From NCBI GenBank assembly GCA_009192285.1, contig CM018605.1, positions 1,512,530 through 1,576,529 of the forward strand: a stretch of DNA of 64,000 nt, in the 5' to 3' direction. This DNA comes from Morchella semilibera. Lineage: Eukaryota; Ascomycota; Pezizomycetes; Pezizales; Morchellaceae. The notes below the pieces were generated by a model. It made no database searches and was not told where the DNA came from. It was given only the letters and a program-made list of their open reading frames with translations. The position numbers and the translations under genes were made by a program. The first letter of the stretch is position 1. Each line of letters begins with the position of its first letter. Positions 44,701 through 56,050 of the stretch are shown piece by piece.

Positions 44701-47700
44701 TCCCCATACAACCCCGTCATCAGAAATTATATGCCGGATTTACTGTGTTGCTAGATTTTATAAGGATGGAGGTAGGTTGATTGGGGAGGGGGGGGGGAGC
44801 CGGAGGTGGAGGGATGGCCCATTTGACCAAGGTGTTGTTGGGCACTTTGATTCTGGGGCCCCCATATTGCTTGTGACTTGTACCCTCTTTAGACATACCG
44901 GAGTAATGGTAGCTAAACACTAGACGTAGCACCCGAGGCGCAGCAAGCATCCAGCCGGTTCTCGCCTGCCCGGCCCCAATTTCGGATTTCTTCAGGGACT
45001 CCGAGTGATATCTCATGATCCAATATTAGTTACATTATGTAACACTGATTGATGTAAACAAGTGCCTTGAGGGTGTAGTGCGCGGGAACGATCTGCTTTC
45101 TCAAGATATATCTAAAGGGTAGGAGTATATAATATAATCTAATATAATCATAGGAAGTAGAGGTCGAGAAAGCTAGGGCGGCAAGTTGGCAAGAGGCAGA
45201 CGAAGGGACCACTTTAGCTCCAACACTACTGGTCCGTTTCAAACACTCTGCCATATGCTGTGGGTCGGATCTTAGCCTGTTCCCGTTCCCGTTGTTCGGT
45301 TTAAAACCCTTTAGCTGAAGTGAACACTTGCATGCACTGGTACCGTTCCATGCGTCTTTTCTTCACACAGACCGCATATAGTTGGCTGTTTTTCTACGTG
45401 GCTTGGCAAGCAATTGGGCCTAGGCGGTGGGCTTATCGTCTTACACTTATGTCTGACCCTAAATCCGTACTATCCTCTCTGCTTGGCTCATGAGCCCACT
45501 TAGAATAGCAACGACTACTACTTCTGTATGCCCAGGGTACCTCGTCTCTCGTACTGATACATGGGGTAAAGAGGCAGGATAGCGTCACACATCATCCAAG
45601 GTCTTTCTAGGTATTTTACCCATGATGCTTCGGCCATTAGTCCTCCCCCATCACAATCACCAGGGCCAATTGATCACTAGTCTGTGTTTGTTTGTCCCTC
45701 CATGGGCCCCACCAATAGTGCGTTATATTACATTACACTATGAAACTTTTAGGCAGAGGCCGTAAGCGCCGGCCGTAGACTGGTTCTGCTGCAAAGACCC
45801 GGAAGATACGGCGAAAGAAAGAAAGGACCGGATATATATGCACTGAACCGGGTGATAGAGAATGTTCTGGTCGTGGTAGAGGGAGAAAAAGATGAGGGGA
45901 GTAAACAGCCGGAGTAATAATAGGGATGAAACTACTCGAGGCCGGGCCCAGGGTCTACGAGATTACCCAACAGTGGTGAGTCCGTTCGCATGGGCTCTTG
46001 GGGATTTTGTAACCATGTTGAGTAAGTCTAGTGTTAAATATGTATTAGGTTTGGGACTTGAGAGGCAGGAAATACAGGTATGTATTGCTATAGAGACTAA
46101 GAAGATTGGTAGAAAAAGGATTTATAACCGACTTGATATTTTGATTGTGACAGGGGAATCCGTTAGGATGTTCTCACTAGAATGACCCACTTATTTCTCA
46201 ATCTTATTGGTACATATGACCTCGTTTATATTCATACACTTTCATGAGACCTCTCCCAATGCTAAGAAGATCTCGGGACTAAAAGCCTCACGAGTCTCCC
46301 GAGAGGTCTCAGGCTCACTTTATAACTGAAAGCATTAATTATGTATGTAAATGAAGGGAGGGAAACCCCATGAGCTAAAAAGACAAGCGAAGCAGGGTAG
46401 CCCCACAATACCGAATCCACGGAACGTATGGGAAGGCGTAAAATAAAATGCTCTCTGTGAATGGTTTGCAAGATAGCACCGCTATGTTACATTTTCCTTG
46501 AGTTATCAAAGCTTGGTACATAAAAGAGCACCAGATAAGTATATATCAGATTCAATCCGCCATATATATATATATGATTTCCGATTGGTTGTAGCCTCTA
46601 GTCTCCGACAAAGGGTATCCCCCAATCCGTGTAAAGGTACCCGCTGCTAGACTCCAATAACATCAGCCGATGTACTATTCTATAGTTTGACACACGTACA
46701 ACACTTTGGCCGGCATTAAGTACTGCACACATACTTACATGTATACACATGTAGTGGTCCTAACGTCTACATAAGCAACGGAATTTAGCACATGGGTTAG
46801 GGTTGTGACGATGACAGTCCACAACCTGTGCATGCGGCCCAAGTCGTAGGGTAGATTATGCCCTTGAGACTCCTTCCGACATACTTTTGTTGTTGGTTGA
46901 AATAATATACAGGTAATATCTCGACTTGCACCACCCCTCTATAGAAATATCACTTTCGGTACGGAATAACTAATCTCCGACCTTGGCATAAGCATAACTG
47001 TGCTCGACTTGCCCGAGGCTTTAATTAAACCTATCGATACTAGGTCACATTGTATGATGAATTGACTACATACATATGTATACATATGTATGTACGAGGC
47101 ACTTCACTAGACAGTCTCGTTTAATCTGTTCGACTCGACCGGCCCTACCTTTCCTAAATCACAACCCATCACTCGCCACGCACGCACCCGTACAGTAACT
47201 ACATTCCTCCACCAGCACCCGTCAATGCTTTTATATATAACATAACGATACACAAATTCAAATTAGCTGGCTGGGGGATGGCTGGGTTGTCATAGCGTAG
47301 CATGTGGCAAGCATGGGCCGGTACGGTACGGTACTCGTTGATTGATCGTCGTTATCTCCATGCCATGAGGGCCGTGTTGAAAATGCAGCTACATGAAGAT
47401 TTCAAACCGCGCCCGCCCCCCCCAAAAAAAAGAAAAGAAGCGAGAAAAAAAAACAGCTCAAAACAAAACGTTAATCAACGTTTTGGATGGATCGCGATGA
47501 ATACTCCAAGGATGGAGGATGGGTCGAAACGTCATTATTGTGCTCTCTTCGATTCCCGGGTTTTTTTATACAACTTTCGAATTGCGACCCCCCAACCACC
47601 CCCCCTCAACCCCCAGTCAGGTCAAGGAAAGCAGCCCGAGCGCGAAAAACAAAAACAGTGGAAAATACGAGAAATATGTATGTATATATATATATTTTTT

Positions 47701-48332
47701 TGTACAGAGTAATAGTATTTTAGTCATTATTATCGTCATATCATATCGTAATTTTTGGCCACTGCCCGTTGTACATCGAGAATGTACCAAACACCAAAAA
47801 GAAAAGGAAATAAAAAGAAAAGGAAATAAAAATGGACAAATAAACACCTGCCGTCCTATAAACGGGGGGGAAGAGCAGATCAAAGAAGTAAATGTAAAAA
47901 GAAGAAAAGAAAAGAAAATGCTTTCCCAAACCACACGCTAGACTCCAAAATATGCCCCAAAAAGAAATGAGCAAAATCAGACCGAATCAAACAAAAAGGG
48001 CGGCGAAGCTAGCCCTCGAGTCCTTCCCCTCGCAAAAACAAAGTGGTATAACCCGGTCCTCCCAAGAAAGAAAGAAAAGCACGTAGTAAATAATAATACC
48101 CAACAGACCCCGCTTGGATAGGCACCCTCCTCCCCCTCGTTCACTATCCATAGCAAGCTGAAGTAAAGAAATGCAAAAGTGAGCCGCCGAATGCTGTTCT
48201 AGGTTGAACCCCTTTCTCCACTTGATGCCAGAACCAGAAGAAAAATGAATGCAATGAAAATAAAAGAATATAAACCGCCCCAAAGTGATCAAGGAGAAAT
48301 TTAGCAAGGAGTCTTCAAGTGAGAGCTCCAAA
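40190..48332. other. 8-kb gene-free region
   Basis: No gene recognised. It begins with the bZIP 3' region. It carries poly-T at about 41727-41752 and poly-A at about 42060-42079, TACATGTA at 40983, 41974, 44134 and 46736, and bipartite-motif copies at 42019-42037, 45001-45019 and (minus) 47159-47175. A CGGGTGATA variant is at 45848, a half site at 43233-43246, and a perfect 28-bp palindrome at 47067-47094. Pyrimidine and GA tracts are frequent. Reading frames of up to 140 codons show no domains. Confidence 0.5.
47067..47094. repeat. perfect 28-bp AT-rich palindrome
   Basis: The sequence reads identically on both strands, built from TACATA and TATGTA units around a central GTATAC. It could extrude a hairpin. 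It is related to, but distinct from, the TACATGTA palindromes. Confidence 0.85.
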
Positions 48333-50215
48333 CTAAGGTCTAAACATGCTGTCCATGACTTTCCGTGCGAAACCTCCCATCTCACCACCTTCTCTTAACA
48401 TCTCATCGAACCCATCAAGGACTCTGACCGCATGGAACATTTTCGCCACATATGTAGTGATGCTTTCTCTGAGAATAGCGGTTTCGTTATCCCTCCCGTA
48501 GCTGTTTCCACCTCGGTATGCGCTGCCGGCCATGCTGCTGACATTGCTCACTCTGCTATGGCTCCTTCGCTCGGTCATTGCCAAGCCATCATTCATATCT
48601 GATGCATAACCGAAGGCAGAACTTGCTCCTTCACGCTTCTCAACAACAGAGCCCGCTACCGCTGTGACATCGCTTGGTGGATATCCGCTACCGGCACCGC
48701 CACCGTAGACATACCCATGTGTGTATCCACCACTTGGGCTTCGTTCCCTGTCAATCATCCCGTTGCTGCCAACTGACGAACCCATCCCGCTATCCCTCTT
48801 CTTTGTACTTGTGCTTTCAGGAAGCTCCTCAAACGCAAACCTGATCAGTCGCAATAACCTGCCACCTGGAGGGTTAACGCTAGCGAGGTCGAGGAGCTCG
48901 TTTGTGAGATGGACTCGGATAAGGCTCTTGAGCTGTGAAATTCCGAACTTGTCCGCCATAAGAAACAGGGCGTATTTCTGTTCATCTTCCTCGTCTTCGT
49001 CAATCATGTCGACATTGTCGTAGGTGTTCATATATTCATAAGAATCTTCTGTCGTGGATTGAGCATCAGTAAAGGAGCTCCCGACCGTCGAGACAGAATC
49101 GTCCAATCCACGAGGAGGAATAGAAGGAGGGGAGCGCGGAGAGAGAAGCAGACCATCCGGAGAACTAGACTTCTTTGTCGTGATCATGGGCGAACCCGAA
49201 ATCCCGTGGTTCTCGATCGAAGCGAGAGGATACTCCCCCGTATACAAAAACTCCAACATAGCCTCAAAAATCTTTGGGTCCTCATCTGGCAAGATGATTT
49301 TTCCTTCCCTCGATTCCCTAAACTCAGGCCTCAGTGCAGCTTCGAACCATTCACTTCTTGTCGCAAGGATCGCCTTGTGCCCGTGAATAATTTGCTTATT
49401 TGGCCCTACCACCAGCTCCAAGTCCGAGAATTTTCTGTTGTTTACCAAGGTTCGGAGGTTCTTTCCTACAGGATCTACAACAGCGACACCACTAGTCTTC
49501 TGATCCCAATAACTTGCTGGAGTAGACGCCGCACGGGCAGCAGCATGGTTGGCGCCAATCATGGAACCACCGAGCAAGGATCCGGTGATACTGGGACTGA
49601 GAGGCCTTCGCATCTTCTCGCCGTCTGGATGGTATCGCAATCGACAGACAATGTCGATCGTACGCCTTGTATTCACCACAGGGTCCCGAAGTAGAATGCT
49701 GTTGTCAAGTAGTCCGGGGAAGCCCCATGATAGTTGATTCTCACGGTAGACAGCAACTGTGCTCTTGTCCTTCAGTTGTCGCCCGTCCGAGTTGAGGATG
49801 ACGAATTGGAGATATCTAATGTCACGAGTCCATGTTCGCTCTTGAAGCTCGTTGTCGGTCATGACAACGTAGAGAAAGATCCCGTAGACACGGTTGCCGT
49901 TGGCATCGACGTTCTGCTGGAACAGCATGCGCCAGACCCAACCGTCTGGGTGACCGAAATTTTGGGAATATCTGTAATGATCAGCTTATAGATCCTTGGT
50001 TGTGTTTAAACTTGGGCCTGTGCATACGTCTCGAAATCGGCAGACAGATCGACATTTCGCCATCGAAACTATTAGGCAAAGATGTTAACAACCATCTCAA
50101 CATCCAGAATAAGCAAGTCCACAAGACATACCACCCAAGTAACGTATTCCGATGAGACAGAGTTTATCTCCAAGACCATTGGAGACAACGGGATGTGAAC
50201 TATTGAAGCTGCCAT
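48333..50215 (-). CDS. MATH-BTB domain protein (candidate Cullin-3 adaptor)
   Basis: Three exons: 50215-50132, 50068-50028 and 49971-48333, totalling 587 residues with no frame break. The start is MAASIVHIPLSPMVLEINSV. The MATH fold covers about residues 20-145 (SSEYVTWVFRWRNVDLSADF, NFGHPDGWVWRMLFQQNVD, GIFLYVVMTDNELQERTW, YRENQLSWGFPGLLD). The BTB/POZ domain follows at about 210-340 (LRTLVNNRKFSDLELVVG, HKAILATRSEWFEAAL, IFEAMLEFLYTGEYPL). A Ser-rich acidic insert sits inside the BTB fold before KYALFLMADKFGISQLKSLI. The C-terminal 200 residues are Ser/Gly-rich with a final helical segment (ETAILRESITTYVAKMFHAV). MATH-BTB proteins in animals and plants bring substrates to Cul3 ubiquitin ligases; the same role here is inference. 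Confidence 0.87.
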
Positions 50216-53200
50216 ATCTGTGGTTTCTAGTTGTTTACACGGATTCGTCTTTCTAGAACGATGTTGTGACCGGTTTGCTCGACTAGCTGATATCCGTAAG
50301 GGCTTGCGGAGCTTCTTGGAAATGGGGCGAGTGGAAATCAGTTTGGGATATTTTAAGAGACACTACAGGTGTGACTCTTGGTGATCGATAAAGATTATTA
50401 TTTAAGACCCGGTGATGGACAGATATATGCTGGTACGTGGGGTACTACTGAGGTTTAACTTCTAGCAGGTAGGGAATTAGAGCCCAGATCAACAATAACA
50501 AAATAGCTGCTTCCGAAGAGCAACATCAAGAAGAGGTCAGATATATACCAATGGGTGGCAACTTGGGGCAAATCTATGTATGTCTCAGAGGTAGATGGGT
50601 GATGACGAGTGGTAGATAATACTGTATGTGTCCACACGTTTTTAAAATTTGTCCTCTGTGTTTGGGTCACCAGGGTTGGCTAGATGGCACTATGAAAAGG
50701 GAAAGAATAATAAAAGAATAATAAAAAAGGGCAGGGAGACGTGTTGTGTGGGTGCGTGTGTGGGGTAGTAGCGGGTACACCTAGATTGCCTCCGTTTGTG
50801 TATCTGTCTTATTTTTCCCAATAAATTCCCGGGAATGTGGAAGCAAAGAAAGCTGATGGACCAAGGACCAAATGATGACAGCGGGAGGAGGGGAGCTGAG
50901 TGGTGGAATCAATTTAATGAGGGGGGGTGTAAAGGAGGGGGGTGGTGGAAAAGGTAGGAATGAGGGGCACAGGTAGGAATTGGCAGAGATGTATGTACTC
51001 AAAAGCTGAGAAAAGCTATAGGAAGGGTTGAATTAGAGGAGGAGGGGAGGAGGCGGCGGCGGAGAGGGGAGGGAAAGAAGGAAAGAAGGAGAGATAGATG
51101 GGTAGCGGTGATACAGAACAGATAGACAAGCAGTAAGAGCGTAAAGTAGAATATCATGTAGAGAGCTGCCAGATCGCCGGCCACGCTGGCCAGCGAAGCC
51201 AAAGAGAAAAAAGGACTGCCATGTTGTTGTTATGTACATGGGACATCCCAATCCCAATCCAAAATGATCCCCCTCTGACCTCTTGTCCAATAGTAGTTGC
51301 AGAAGCCAATGGCGCAGCGTCTAATTTGCCTCACAGGCGTCTCGCCCTGTCAGGATGAGAGATACATAGAGGAGTAATTCTAATTCGAGAGGTAGATTTT
51401 ATCTCTTCTGGCCGTATTCGCACTTTGCTTCCTATGCCAGTCGCTCTCGCTTTCCCACCCATTATCCCTTTTCTCAATCTCAGGCGGAGTTAATCGGGAT
51501 GCCAGCTAGCAAAGGACGAGCGGTGAGAGGTCGGTGAGTCTCATCTGCTTCTGCTTCGTGCTGCTTCTACCATGCTTCCTGTGCTTCTTGTGTGTGCTGC
51601 TCGCTGCTTCTGCTTCTGCTTCTGCTTCTGCTGCTGCTGCTTCTCTCACTCTCACTGCTTCTACTGCTTCGCTGCTTCCTGCTGCTGCTGCTTGCATACG
51701 TGTCCAGGCGTCTGTGTGTGTGCTGTGTGTGCAAGCTATGGAGCGAGAAGCAGCGTGTAGGTCAGAGGGGATTCGATGTATGTAGTAATTCTGCGTTGTC
51801 GCAATCTCCCCACCTAAGCCCCTCTATTGCTCTCTCGGCCTTTCCCCTTTTCGCATCGGGTGCTCTCGCTGACAGGCGTGTTGTTGTGTGTCCTCCCCCC
51901 CCAACCGAATTGAGGCTGCAGAAAGTGGGTATCCCGCTCTACTTGCTATTCGTCGGGCGAGATGGCCAGCTGTACACACTCTCTTGTTTAAGGAATTTCT
52001 TCCAAGTTTGCACGGATACACGGCGTCCATCTTGGAAAGCTCGAAATACTTTGGGACTGAGACTTGAAATTGGTTTGTTTCTTGTGGTTCGTTTCTCTTG
52101 GTCTTCTTAGTACGGAAGAAGTCAACAGGCTGTATCCCGGTTCATGGTAATATACATGCTTCTATGTATCAATTGAACCACTCAGAGCACTGCATAAGAT
52201 TCTGCACTTTCCCAAACCTACAATTACTACTAACTCAATTTCTAGAGAGAGTCAAGTGTGTTCTACAAACTTTGCTTTTCAGAGGTCACGTACTCATACA
52301 TCTGGTCCGAGCGATCCTATAGGCCCACCAACTCTCGGCAGAGGACACGAGGGTTCAGAAATCCTGGGAGCTGGTCCAGTCTAAAAGTCTTGATAGCTTC
52401 GTGGCTCCCCTGCCATACACCACCTCTCACGACCATTGGCAGGCCTAACAGAAGGGGGAGAAAATTCTCCAAGATGACGGACTGATGAAGTTAGTTTTCA
52501 AAATAACCACCTTGTTACATCATATTGAAGGAACAGCTCATCTCTTCTCTATCGACGAAACCAAGAGCTTGCCTTCCGGCCTCGTGGCTACTGTTTACTT
52601 ACTGGAATTCAGATACATGCTATGCTATGCAATAGTGAAAAGACTACTCTGCTCTACACATGTTTACGTAGCTGCAGAACAAGTATTTTGAATACTCAAG
52701 GCAGGCAAGTGGGCTAGCCAGCAAGCCAGTGACTCGTGCTGCATAAAAAAGTCAATCATGGAACATTGATAATACCTATATCACTCCGCCCATGGCCAGC
52801 ACGTGCACACAGCCCGCTCCTCGGCCTTCTAAAAAGCAGCAAAAAATACCTACCACCACCTCACACATATCACATCATTCAGACGCAGGGACCACCCCGC
52901 ATCTTCCTGCTGCGGCGGCGGCGCCGTCGAAGATCTGTAGCAGACACGTCGCTGCTGTATCCGCCCAACTTTTTTTTCTCGCTGTCTGAGGAGAGGGAAA
53001 AATAAAAAAGCATCCGTCCAATCTTCAAAAGGGCGATCTTGCTCCAACTGCCGATCTCATCAGTCTTTTCCTAGCTGGTTTGCATGACATGCTGTGCCAG
53101 CACCGTCATCTCATCTGATATGAGGTCCCCCCCCAGGCCAGAATCTTTCTTTGTTCTATTTTTTCCCCCTCTCCTTCCCCGTCCGTTTTAAGCTCCGAAA

Positions 53201-54603
53201 CACTGCACTGGTGAGGCGGGAGCCGGAATTGTTGCGGAGGTGAAAAGAGAAGAGAGAGAAAACTGATCGAAGCTTGTAAGCCACAATCGCCAATTCCTAT
53301 AAATGTGCTTCCTGGATGACGCAGAGGCACATAATGATGTACGCACTGCAATAAAGTTCTGCACATACAAAAATTAATGAAGGCCCCCAACCAAAACCCC
53401 ACCACCCCATGGAATCAACAACATTGACTATGGAAAAACTTATGGTATCTTTATATTGTGGACATTTTTTATTTTTTACCTTTGGATTTCAATTGCCATT
53501 TTGGCGTGAGCATGAGGTTATCTACACACCGTGCCCAAGAGGACACCTAACCCGCTTCACTGCTTAGACCCAACACCAAACATCACTCACCCACAGCCCT
53601 ACGCACATCCACCCATCCACCCTTCAACCCCCCGCTCCTAACACCTGCTTACCTGCATACCATGTTGCCACAATCACCTGACCTAAGCGATCAAAACCCA
53701 AATCTCTCAGACAAGGCATCCCAATTTCAATTTTCAAGTGAAACATGTTTAATCAACACCAAACGTTGCAAAAGCAAAAAAAAAAAAAAAACTGCCAACG
53801 CACACAACGTCCCGCCGCCTGCCCGCCCCTTCTCTTCCCCACCCGGTTTATTTTCATTTTCACCTTCCCTAGCAGGTACATACATGTAGTCGATGACATC
53901 AGGGGCTCATGCAAAAAGGAGCGACACACAGTAGCTGTTCATGTTTAGTTTATTTATTTATTTATTTTTCAAATATAGTAGGTAGGGTACCAACCGACCC
54001 ACGTAAATAAGAAGAGGGAGGCCGGCACTTGCTATAGACCTAGCTATCGAGATCGATCCTTATCGTCGACGCCGGGCGGTCCGGCGCGCGCGGATCTTCC
54101 GTGAAGGTATAGGAAAAAGACAGAAACGAAGAAAAAGAAAAGGAAAAGGTAAAGGTAAACTTGAAAAACAGACAACAAGAGACCACCCAGAGAGTACTAC
54201 AAAAGAAATAGGAGAAAAAACAATCATTCGCAGGGAATAAAACCGCCCCGAGCCCAAAGTCAAAGTCCACCGACCCAACAGTAACAGCAACGGCAACTAA
54301 AATAAAAACTGCAATCGGGCAGAAAAAGAAGCCACAACCCCCCCCCCCCCCCCACCAAAATAAAAATAAATAAAAAAGAAAAGTCAAACCCCAGAATTTA
54401 TACAGTGGATTCCCAGCATATCTCCCCACCCCCCGCGAAAGTCATTGTCTTTAGCTACACGAGAGTCAATAACTCGAGGAATTGGGATGATAGCTCGGCT
54501 GAACCTTCAGACGTAGTTTTTTGCCCTATTGATCGAGTTACTGATTCAATTTGTGTATCAAGAGCTGGACCCTCTCGAGCCAACCAGCCCACAAAGAGCC
54601 ACA
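50216..54603. other. spacer between MATH-BTB and C2H2 genes
   Basis: The left part is the promoter side of the MATH-BTB gene. A CTGCTT/CTTCTG trinucleotide tract lies at about 51540-51690 and long purine tracts at 50.88-51.12 kb. TACATGTA is at 53881, a TTTA repeat at 53945-53968 and a C-run at 54340-54355. No gene is recognised; the frames across the CTG-type tract are simple Leu- or Ala-runs. Confidence 0.5.
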
Positions 54604-56050
54604 TTATTCCTCCATCCTTCCAAAGACGCCATCCTCCTCTTCGTCGCTCCCCCGTCTCCCTGACCACCCCTCAACTTCACTCCCACTCTCTTCCGGATCT
54701 ACCATACTCTCATCCTCATCATCCTCCTCTTCCCTCTTCACCTCATTCACCCGTCCCAACATGCTCCCCACAACCACCGGCTGCGGGCTCCCAATAGTCC
54801 TAAACGAGCAACTCAGCAGCTCAATCGCCGACGCCAGGGCCTCATCCTCAGTGGGTGTGATCCTCGGCCTCTGTCTCGGCGTCGTATGCTTCTGCACAAA
54901 GTGGCTCGGGAATCCTGTCGCATTCGGGGCGGTGGCCGAGCGCGGGTAGGACCCAGAGGGACGCTTTCCGGGCTTTCCAGCGCCGTTGCGGATGCCGCGC
55001 GGGGTCGGGCTGCCAATGTCAGAGTGTGGCGGTGGCGTGGTTTCCTCCGAGGAGGATGAGGAACTGTCGTGGTCGGCGCCGGAGTTAGATGCCGGGGGTG
55101 TGGTGCTCGGGTTCATGGAGACGAGGATGGAGGCGGCCTCGAGGAGCTGTACTTGCTGGTGCTTAGATATTAGGAGCTTGGAGGTGTATGACCATTCAGG
55201 TGTGTGTTCCCATCTATAGTATAGAGCGTAAGTAAAATTGGCCTTTGTAAATTCAGTTCATTGTTGATGGGCTATGATGGTGATGGTGGGCATGGGTCAA
55301 TGATGGGAATTGTGAGAAATGACAATGGTTTGGAGAATTCCCGCTGTCATTAATAGCATATCCACTATGTAAAGAAATCTGGGGGTATGTATATGGGACC
55401 AGGCCAGGCCAGAAAAAGAAAAAGAAAAAAGAAAAGACAAGTGTGGGGTAGGAGTAATTAATTGCAGCAAAGAGTAATGATAATAGTTCCGGTTCTCGTG
55501 AACCAACCCAATGAAGTATATGACAGATAACAGCACGGACGAGAAGATGGAGGGGGAGCACAAACAAATGTTTGGTTAAACAAGAGCTATGTTTATACCC
55601 CTTCCCACACTTGTCACACTTGAGCTCGCTCCCACTCCTTGCCCTACTGCCTCCGGGCGCTCCCCCTAGCACTAGATGCGCGCCCTCACTCGCTCTCCGC
55701 CTCCCTCCCGCGCTCTTCATCGCATCTGGTCCATAACCCTCAGCAATTGCACTGTCACCACTGCCATTTTCCAAACTCCCTGACTTCCTCGGGAACTGCA
55801 TATTCTCAGCTGCTGCCGCCGTTCCACTATTGATGCTGTTGCTACCGCTGAGGGTCGAGCCCGATGAGGTTGGCAGGCTACTTGGCGGGCTAGGATATCC
55901 ACTGTTTCCTAATACTGGCGTCTTGCCCATCTTACCAGGACTCCGAGCGAGCCCAGCTGGTGCTGGGAGCGAGAATGGTATTTCAGCAGCGGCTTCCTTG
56001 ACTGCCTGTACTACGGCAGCCATGTTAGCTGCTCCGGCGGTCGATGACAT
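54604..56050 (-). CDS. C2H2 zinc-finger protein (single finger, probable transcription factor)
   Basis: Two exons: 56050-55566 and 55213-54604, in frame, 364 residues. The start is the ATG at 56050 (MSSTAGAANMAAVVQAVKEA); a GTG six codons upstream is less likely. The N-terminal half is Ser/Gly/Pro-rich. One zinc finger of the form C-x2-C-x12-H-x3-H (CDKCGKGYKHSSCLTKH, then WEH) is split by the 352-bp intron just before its last histidine. It runs on into TPEWSYTSKLLISKHQQVQL and LEAASILVSMN, a finger-plus-extension I recognise from Pezizomycotina C2H2 proteins. The C-terminal half has SSEETTPPP and a strongly acidic EEEDDEDESMVDPEESGSE tail that could activate transcription. Confidence 0.85.

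Noticed and set aside
45892-46185. 97-codon plus-strand frame
   Set aside because: No domain or supporting signals; the composition resembles surrounding non-coding DNA.
51540-51690. CTGCTT tract considered as a coding repeat
   Set aside because: All frames give simple Leu, Ala or Cys runs with no start context or domain; it is a microsatellite.
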